Source: Lachnospiraceae bacterium
Lineage (GTDB): Bacteria > Bacillota > Clostridia > Lachnospirales > Lachnospiraceae
Assembly (NCBI GenBank): GCA_017446125.1
Contig: JAFSRL010000291.1
Span: 1 to 9,701, forward strand
Length of the DNA stretch: 9,701 bases
Direction: 5' to 3'
Part shown: piece by piece, positions 5,785 through 9,701 of the stretch
Layout of the letters: each line of letters opens with the position of its first letter
Position numbering within the stretch: the stretch's first letter is position 1
Program-made: the position numbers and the translations under genes
The notes under the pieces: generated by a model
What the model saw: only the letters and a program-made list of their open reading frames with translations
What the model was told of the DNA's origin: nothing
Databases searched by the model: none

Positions 5785-8325
5785 ATGTCTGACAATATCA
5801 CAACACAAACGTCCGTTTTGTCGGGCGGCGCCGAAAACGACACAGGGTTTGACATCTTCAATCTCCTGGAATCCAACACCTTAGAGCGCGAACTTGAATT
5901 GTGCGCAACCTACGGTGCGGATGTTGATGCGCTCAAAAGCTTAAACTTCGACATCTACCAGCTTGCGGAAATCCGCAAGGGCTACGAATCCAAGGTCGAT
6001 GTGGGGAAGTACTTGGACCCCGGACTCTCCTGGTCCCAGATGGAGGAAATCCGGTTAGAGCTCACGGAGAACATCGACATGACGCCGTACCGCGAAAAGG
6101 GGTACGACGATCACCAGATCTATGAAATCCGCAAGGGTATTTCGAGAAAGCTCGACGTCTCGCAGTACGACGCGAAGGAATACTTCGCGGAGCAGATGCG
6201 GGAAATCCGGAAGGGTCTGCTCTCCGGCGTGCCGGTGGTCTTTTACAAGGACTTAAAATTCTCCGCGGAGCAGATGTGCGAAATCCGAAAAGGTCTTGAG
6301 CAAAACCTCGATATCTCGCTCTATGCGAAATCCGACATTCCTTATTTAAAAATGCGCGTGATCCGCCGTGCGATGAAGGACGGCTTGACGTTCAACGTAA
6401 AACAGATCGAGCGCTACTCTGCGGGCATCTTGGAAGAGCTGCACAAGGCGTTCAACGAAAAGATTAATTTGCAGCCCTACATCGACAAGGGCTACGACGA
6501 GGGACAGCTAAAGCACATCCGCACCGGCTTAAAGGAAGACCTGCCGGTCGACAAATACATGCTTGTCACGATGCGCGGCGAATCCCTGCATGAAATCCTT
6601 CTGGGAATGCAGGCGGGGCTCGACGTGAGCGTCTACGCAACGGAGACCTACAACTGGCAGCAGATGCGGGAGCTCAGAAGAGGCTTGGAGCACCGCATCG
6701 ACGTGACACCCTACGCGAAGCCTTTGTACGAAGCGGCACAAATGCATGAAATCCGCCTGGGGCTGGAAAAGGGACTCGACGTCACACAGTATGCCGGCAT
6801 GGTGCATACTGCGACGGAGATGAAGGAAATCCGCGAACGATTACTGCGCGGCGAAGAGCCGGAGCACGTGGTCGACACCGCTTCCTTTGCGCGCGAGGCA
6901 GAAGATGATGCGTCCTCTTCCGCGCCCGCGGCTGCGCCGGATGCGTTGAGCGGCGATCTTTTGGCGGAGGGCGCCAACTACTTAACGGTCACGGAGGACA
7001 AGCTCTACTGCTATCTCATGCTGCCGCGCCCCAAAAAGGCATACTCGTTGAACGCAATCTTAGCGCTTTTGAAGAAGGCAAACATCACAAAGGGCATCAA
7101 CACCGAGGTCATCTCCTCGATGATCGAATACGGCAGGTACGACACGCGCATCGAGGTGGCACGCGGCGAAGCGCCGGTGTACGGTGAGGACGGCTATTAC
7201 GAATACTTCTTTGATACCAACGTCCCCTCTGCACCCTCCTTTACGGCGGACGGCAGCGCGGACTACTCGAACGTCAAATATTTTGAGAGCGTGAACGCGG
7301 GCGACAAGCTTGCGGTCTACCACCCCGCGAAGAAGGGACGCGACGGTGTCGCGGTCACGGGCGAGGTGCTGCCGGGCAAAAACGGCTTAGAGCTTCCCGT
7401 CCTAAAGGGCAAGGGCTTCATGGTCTTGGAGGACCACCACACCTACTGCGCCGCGGTCTCCGGTGTCGTGCGCATGCATGAAGACGGATTGATGATTACA
7501 AGGCTCTTGACGACGGACGAAGCGCGTCTTGCGGACGGTGACATCAACTATGCGGGCAGCGTCTTAGTCAAGGGCGACTTACGGACCGGTGTCACGCTGC
7601 GCGCGGACGGCGACGTTGTCATCGAGGGCACGATGGGCGGCGCGACCCTGATTTGCGGCGGCGATGCCATCTTCAGGGAAGGCGTCGTGGGCAGGCAGCG
7701 CGCAAGGATTGAGGTGACGGGCAACGTCTACTCGAAGTTTTTGGAGGACGCGACCGTGAAGGCGGGCGGCGACATCTATACGAACGCCTGCTTAAACTGC
7801 TTCATCACCGCAGGCAGCTTCCTGCAAGCCTACGGCGACAAGGGCACCATCTACGGCGGCAGCGTCCAGACCGTGATGGGGCTTGACACCGCGTACCTGG
7901 GCAATCACAACGTCATCAAGACCAACGTCAGCATGGGTATTTCCACGAAGCTCTTGATTGAGTACAACAAGACCGTCAAGGCAATCACCCGTGTGAAGGA
8001 CGAGTTGAAGCGCTTCAAGGAAGAGCAGGAAAAGCTCACAAAGATTCAGGCGGGCAACAAGGATCTGATGCAATTAAAGATCAAAATCAATGCCGCCGTT
8101 TCGATGAAGACCAAGGAGCTCAACACGCTGGGCGAAAAACGCACAGCGCTCGAAGCGGAAATCAAATATGTCTCCGGCGCGCACGCGCGTGTGCGCAACA
8201 CGCTCTACGCCGGTGTCACTATCAACATTGACGGAACCAGCCACATCTACGCCTCGGACATCACGGGTCCCAACGGCGTGGACATCATCAAGCGCGGAAC
8301 CGCCATCGTCGCGGACCGCGGATAA
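5785..8325 (+). CDS. FapA-family (DUF342) protein with N-terminal array of 26-residue repeats
   Basis: 846 residues, cytoplasmic, with no signal or membrane segment. Residues 51-362 are twelve back-to-back 26-residue repeats (see the repeat entry). A low-complexity Ala/Ser/Asp linker (about 365-392) follows. Then comes the FapA/DUF342 region: an N-terminal part (about 395-580), a right-handed beta-helix rich in GD-I/V turns such as VKGDL, ADGDVVIEG, CGGDAIF and AGGDIY (about 585-715), a long charged coiled coil (about 722-795) and a short closing beta segment (800-846). FapA proteins are linked in some bacteria to flagellar assembly or polar placement, and the beta-helix resembles that of MinC. 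Whether this one acts on flagella is not shown, as no flagellar gene is present here. It is co-transcribed with the HD-GYP regulator 9 bases downstream, so a scaffold role tied to cyclic-di-GMP control is plausible. The start is chosen from AAGGAG at 5772 and the promoter at 5736-5764. Confidence 0.9.
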   Translation: MSDNITTQTSVLSGGAENDTGFDIFNLLESNTLERELELCATYGADVDALKSLNFDIYQLAEIRKGYESKVDVGKYLDPGLSWSQMEEIRLELTENIDMTPYREKGYDDHQIYEIRKGISRKLDVSQYDAKEYFAEQMREIRKGLLSGVPVVFYKDLKFSAEQMCEIRKGLEQNLDISLYAKSDIPYLKMRVIRRAMKDGLTFNVKQIERYSAGILEELHKAFNEKINLQPYIDKGYDEGQLKHIRTGLKEDLPVDKYMLVTMRGESLHEILLGMQAGLDVSVYATETYNWQQMRELRRGLEHRIDVTPYAKPLYEAAQMHEIRLGLEKGLDVTQYAGMVHTATEMKEIRERLLRGEEPEHVVDTASFAREAEDDASSSAPAAAPDALSGDLLAEGANYLTVTEDKLYCYLMLPRPKKAYSLNAILALLKKANITKGINTEVISSMIEYGRYDTRIEVARGEAPVYGEDGYYEYFFDTNVPSAPSFTADGSADYSNVKYFESVNAGDKLAVYHPAKKGRDGVAVTGEVLPGKNGLELPVLKGKGFMVLEDHHTYCAAVSGVVRMHEDGLMITRLLTTDEARLADGDINYAGSVLVKGDLRTGVTLRADGDVVIEGTMGGATLICGGDAIFREGVVGRQRARIEVTGNVYSKFLEDATVKAGGDIYTNACLNCFITAGSFLQAYGDKGTIYGGSVQTVMGLDTAYLGNHNVIKTNVSMGISTKLLIEYNKTVKAITRVKDELKRFKEEQEKLTKIQAGNKDLMQLKIKINAAVSMKTKELNTLGEKRTALEAEIKYVSGAHARVRNTLYAGVTINIDGTSHIYASDITGPNGVDIIKRGTAIVADRG
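5935..6870 (+). repeat. Twelve gapless 26-residue protein repeats (78-base period)
   Basis: Residues 51-362 of the FapA-like protein divide into twelve units of exactly 26 residues with no insertion or deletion. The pattern is roughly QM-x-EIR-x-GL at positions 9-17, then LDVS at 21-24 and Tyr at 26. Tyr closes units ending at 76, 102, 128, 154, 180, 232, 258, 284, 310 and 336. Units 6, 7 and 9 are degenerate, unit 12 lacks the closing half, and residues 25-50 may be a worn thirteenth unit (they keep Asp-Val at the right place). The DNA of the units has diverged, so this is an old protein-level array. The likely structure is repeated short helices forming a solenoid, possibly for protein binding. 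Confidence 0.9.
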
Positions 8326-8334
8326 GGACGTCTT

Positions 8335-9465
8335 ATGGCCGATCAAAAGAAACTGTTTATCATCGATGATACCGAAGTCAACCGCGCGATTCTCGTTGAA
8401 ATGTTCAAGGACGAGTTCGAAATCGTGGAGGCGGACGACGGCGACACGGGGCTAAAAGCCATCGCGGAGACGGGCGACGCCAAAAAAATTGCGGCGGTCT
8501 TACTCGACATCATCATGCCGCGCGTCGACGGGTTCGCGGTTTTGGACCAGCTTGTGAAAAAGGAGCTGCACGAAAAGTTCCCCGTCATTTTGATTACGGC
8601 GGAGACCGCAACGGACATCGAGCGCGAGGCGTACCAGAAGGGTGCGCAGGACGTCATTCACAAGCCCTTTGATCCGGTCATCGTGCGCAAGAAGGTGGAC
8701 CGCGCGATTGAGCTCTCCGAGCACAGGAACGAGCTTGAGGAGCGTGTCGCGCAGCAGACGCAGGCCATCCACAAGCAGTTCCAGGCACTCATTGCGCAAC
8801 AGGAAAAGTTAAACAAGGCGAATGCGGAGCTGCAGGACAACAACAACCGCATCATTGAAGTGTTGTGTACCATCGTCGAATTCCGTAACATGGAATCCGG
8901 CCAGCACTTACAGCGCATCAAGGGCATCGTGAAAATCATCGCGACGACTCTCATGCACTCCTTCCCGCAGTACGGGTTGAACGATCACCTCATCGAAGTC
9001 ATCACGAACGCGAGCGCGATGCACGACGTGGGCAAGATTACGATTCCGGACTCCATCTTAATGAAGCCCGGGCGCTTAACTGCGGATGAATTCGAGGTCA
9101 TGAAGTCCCATACCACCAGAGGCGGCGAGATTGTGAAGATGTTGAAGGATTTACAGGATGAGGAATACTTGAAGATTTCCTTTGACATTGCCCGCCATCA
9201 TAATGAACGCTATGACGGCAACGGATATCCCGACCGCTTAAAGGGTGATGAGATATCCATTGCCGCACAGTTAACGTCCATTGCGGACGTCTATGACGCA
9301 CTCTGCTCCGACCGCGTGTACAAATCCGCGTACTCGCCGGAGAAGGCTCACGAAATGATTTTAGCCGGTGAGTGCGGCGTCTTCAATCCGGACCTCTTGA
9401 CGAGCTTCGAGCTCTCGAGACCGGAGCTCGAGGCGCTGATCGCGATGACCAACGCTGAAGAATGA
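8335..9465 (+). CDS. Response regulator with HD-GYP cyclic-di-GMP phosphodiesterase domain
   Basis: 376 residues. The receiver (5-125) is complete: Asp11/Asp12, phosphoacceptor Asp58 in LLDIIMPRVDG, Thr88 and Lys110. A coiled coil (125-172) joins it to the HD-GYP domain (about 173-345), with Glu187 and His191 (ESGQH), His230-Asp231 (HDVGKI), His259 (KSHT), His288-His289, GNGYP (295-299) and Asp318 (IADVYDAL). Such proteins hydrolyse cyclic di-GMP to pGpG or GMP at a two- or three-metal centre, controlled by phosphorylation of the receiver. One oddity is that the usual HHERYDG pattern reads HHNERYDG, so the His pair sits one residue further from GYP. The ribosome site AAGGA (8324-8328) overlaps the stop of the FapA-like gene, six bases before the ATG, so the two are coupled. 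No GGDEF synthase and no active kinase for this regulator lie in the window. Confidence 0.95.
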   Translation: MADQKKLFIIDDTEVNRAILVEMFKDEFEIVEADDGDTGLKAIAETGDAKKIAAVLLDIIMPRVDGFAVLDQLVKKELHEKFPVILITAETATDIEREAYQKGAQDVIHKPFDPVIVRKKVDRAIELSEHRNELEERVAQQTQAIHKQFQALIAQQEKLNKANAELQDNNNRIIEVLCTIVEFRNMESGQHLQRIKGIVKIIATTLMHSFPQYGLNDHLIEVITNASAMHDVGKITIPDSILMKPGRLTADEFEVMKSHTTRGGEIVKMLKDLQDEEYLKISFDIARHHNERYDGNGYPDRLKGDEISIAAQLTSIADVYDALCSDRVYKSAYSPEKAHEMILAGECGVFNPDLLTSFELSRPELEALIAMTNAEE

Positions 9466-9536
9466 TGACAAGAAGGGACAGGTCCATAATGTCACCATGG
9501 AAAGCTGGTGACATTTGGACCTGTCCCTTTTGTCAT
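9465..9536. terminator. GGGACAGGTCC hairpin, probable two-way terminator / intergenic repeat
   Basis: ATGACAAGAAGGGACAGG (from 9465) pairs with the sequence ending at 9536 with one bulged base. An inner stem TGTCACCA (9490-9497) pairs with TGGTGACA (9506-9513) around an eight-base loop. On the plus strand the GGGACAGGTCC stem is followed by TTTT (9528-9531), which suits intrinsic termination of the HD-GYP operon. The acyl-CoA dehydrogenase gene converges from the other side, so it may serve both. Its left arm begins within the stop codon of the HD-GYP gene. It has the same layout and tip as the hairpin at 1-53. Confidence 0.8.
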
Positions 9537-9548
9537 CTAATGATCAGT

Positions 9549-9701
9549 TTAGTGTAACATCCAACCGGAGATAACCATCCTCTGCACTTCGGACGTGCCT
9601 TCGTAGATCTCGGTGATCTTAGCATCTCTCATCAGACGCTCGAACGGATACTCTCTCGTGTAGCCGTAGCCGCCGGCGAGCTGCACTGCGCGACGGGTCA
9701 C
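9549..9701 (-). CDS. bcd: Acyl-CoA dehydrogenase, butyryl-CoA dehydrogenase-like, C-terminal end only
   Basis: Fifty residues and a TAA stop (9549-9551) of a gene that continues beyond the right edge. The frame reads AVQLAGGYGYTREYP, then RLMRDAKITEIYEGTSEVQR, which is the signature end of short-chain acyl-CoA dehydrogenases. The Glu in IYEGT is the family's catalytic base that removes the alpha proton, and the QLAGGYGY stretch contacts FAD across the dimer. The wording is closest to clostridial butyryl-CoA dehydrogenases, which with electron-transfer flavoprotein reduce crotonyl-CoA in butyrate formation. The exact acyl chain cannot be told from this fragment. It converges on the HD-GYP operon and appears unrelated to it. 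Confidence 0.88.
   Translation of the reverse strand: MTRRAVQLAGGYGYTREYPFERLMRDAKITEIYEGTSEVQRMVISGWMLH

Noticed and set aside
5691..5879. In-frame extension of the first kinase gene to 5879
   Set aside because: It would overlap the divergent gene antisense and adds residues unlike its paralogue, whose membrane domain begins at the equivalent of the 5690 start.
5935..6870. CRISPR or DNA-level tandem repeat
   Set aside because: The 78-base period shows only after translation; the nucleotide units have diverged and there are no spacers.

Overview
The window looks like a piece of chromosome from an anaerobic, GC-rich member of the Clostridia, most likely a Lachnospiraceae-type organism. The reasons are the strong AGGAG-type ribosome sites, the style of the membrane-anchored kinases, the FapA-plus-HD-GYP pair, and the end of a butyryl-CoA-dehydrogenase-like gene at the right edge. 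No rRNA, tRNA, CRISPR array, transposase or phage gene is visible. The taxonomic placement is inference from protein style, not a search.

Layout. Bases 1-53 form a long perfect hairpin of the GGGAC-GGT type. From 60 to 5690 four genes run leftward as one tightly packed operon: a 7TM-type histidine-kinase-like protein (first gene, 4212-5690), a paralogous hybrid kinase with a receiver domain (2272-4212), a THUMP-domain rRNA guanine methyltransferase of the RlmL/YpsC type (1118-2275), and an Amidase_3-fold envelope protein (60-1121). Each stop overlaps the next start by 1 or 4 bases. A 94-base spacer (5691-5784) holds back-to-back promoter-like elements. Rightward from it run a large FapA-family protein with an added N-terminal array of 26-residue repeats (5785-8325), and nine bases later a response regulator with an HD-GYP cyclic-di-GMP phosphodiesterase domain (8335-9465). 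A second GGGAC-type hairpin (9465-9536) ends this operon, and beyond it the 3' end of an acyl-CoA dehydrogenase gene enters from the right on the minus strand.

How it may work together. The striking theme is loss of catalytic residues within intact reading frames. Both kinase-like proteins have lost the phospho-accepting histidine of the H box (Gln in one, Arg in the other) while keeping most of the ATP-binding domain, and the hybrid keeps a complete receiver. The amidase-fold protein has lost three of its four expected active-site residues. By contrast the HD-GYP regulator keeps its receiver and nearly all its metal ligands. I infer a membrane-sensing, nucleotide-binding but non-phosphorylating module, divergently encoded from a cyclic-di-GMP output and a FapA-like scaffold. 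This is a hypothesis. The loss of the motif residues is read directly from the sequence.
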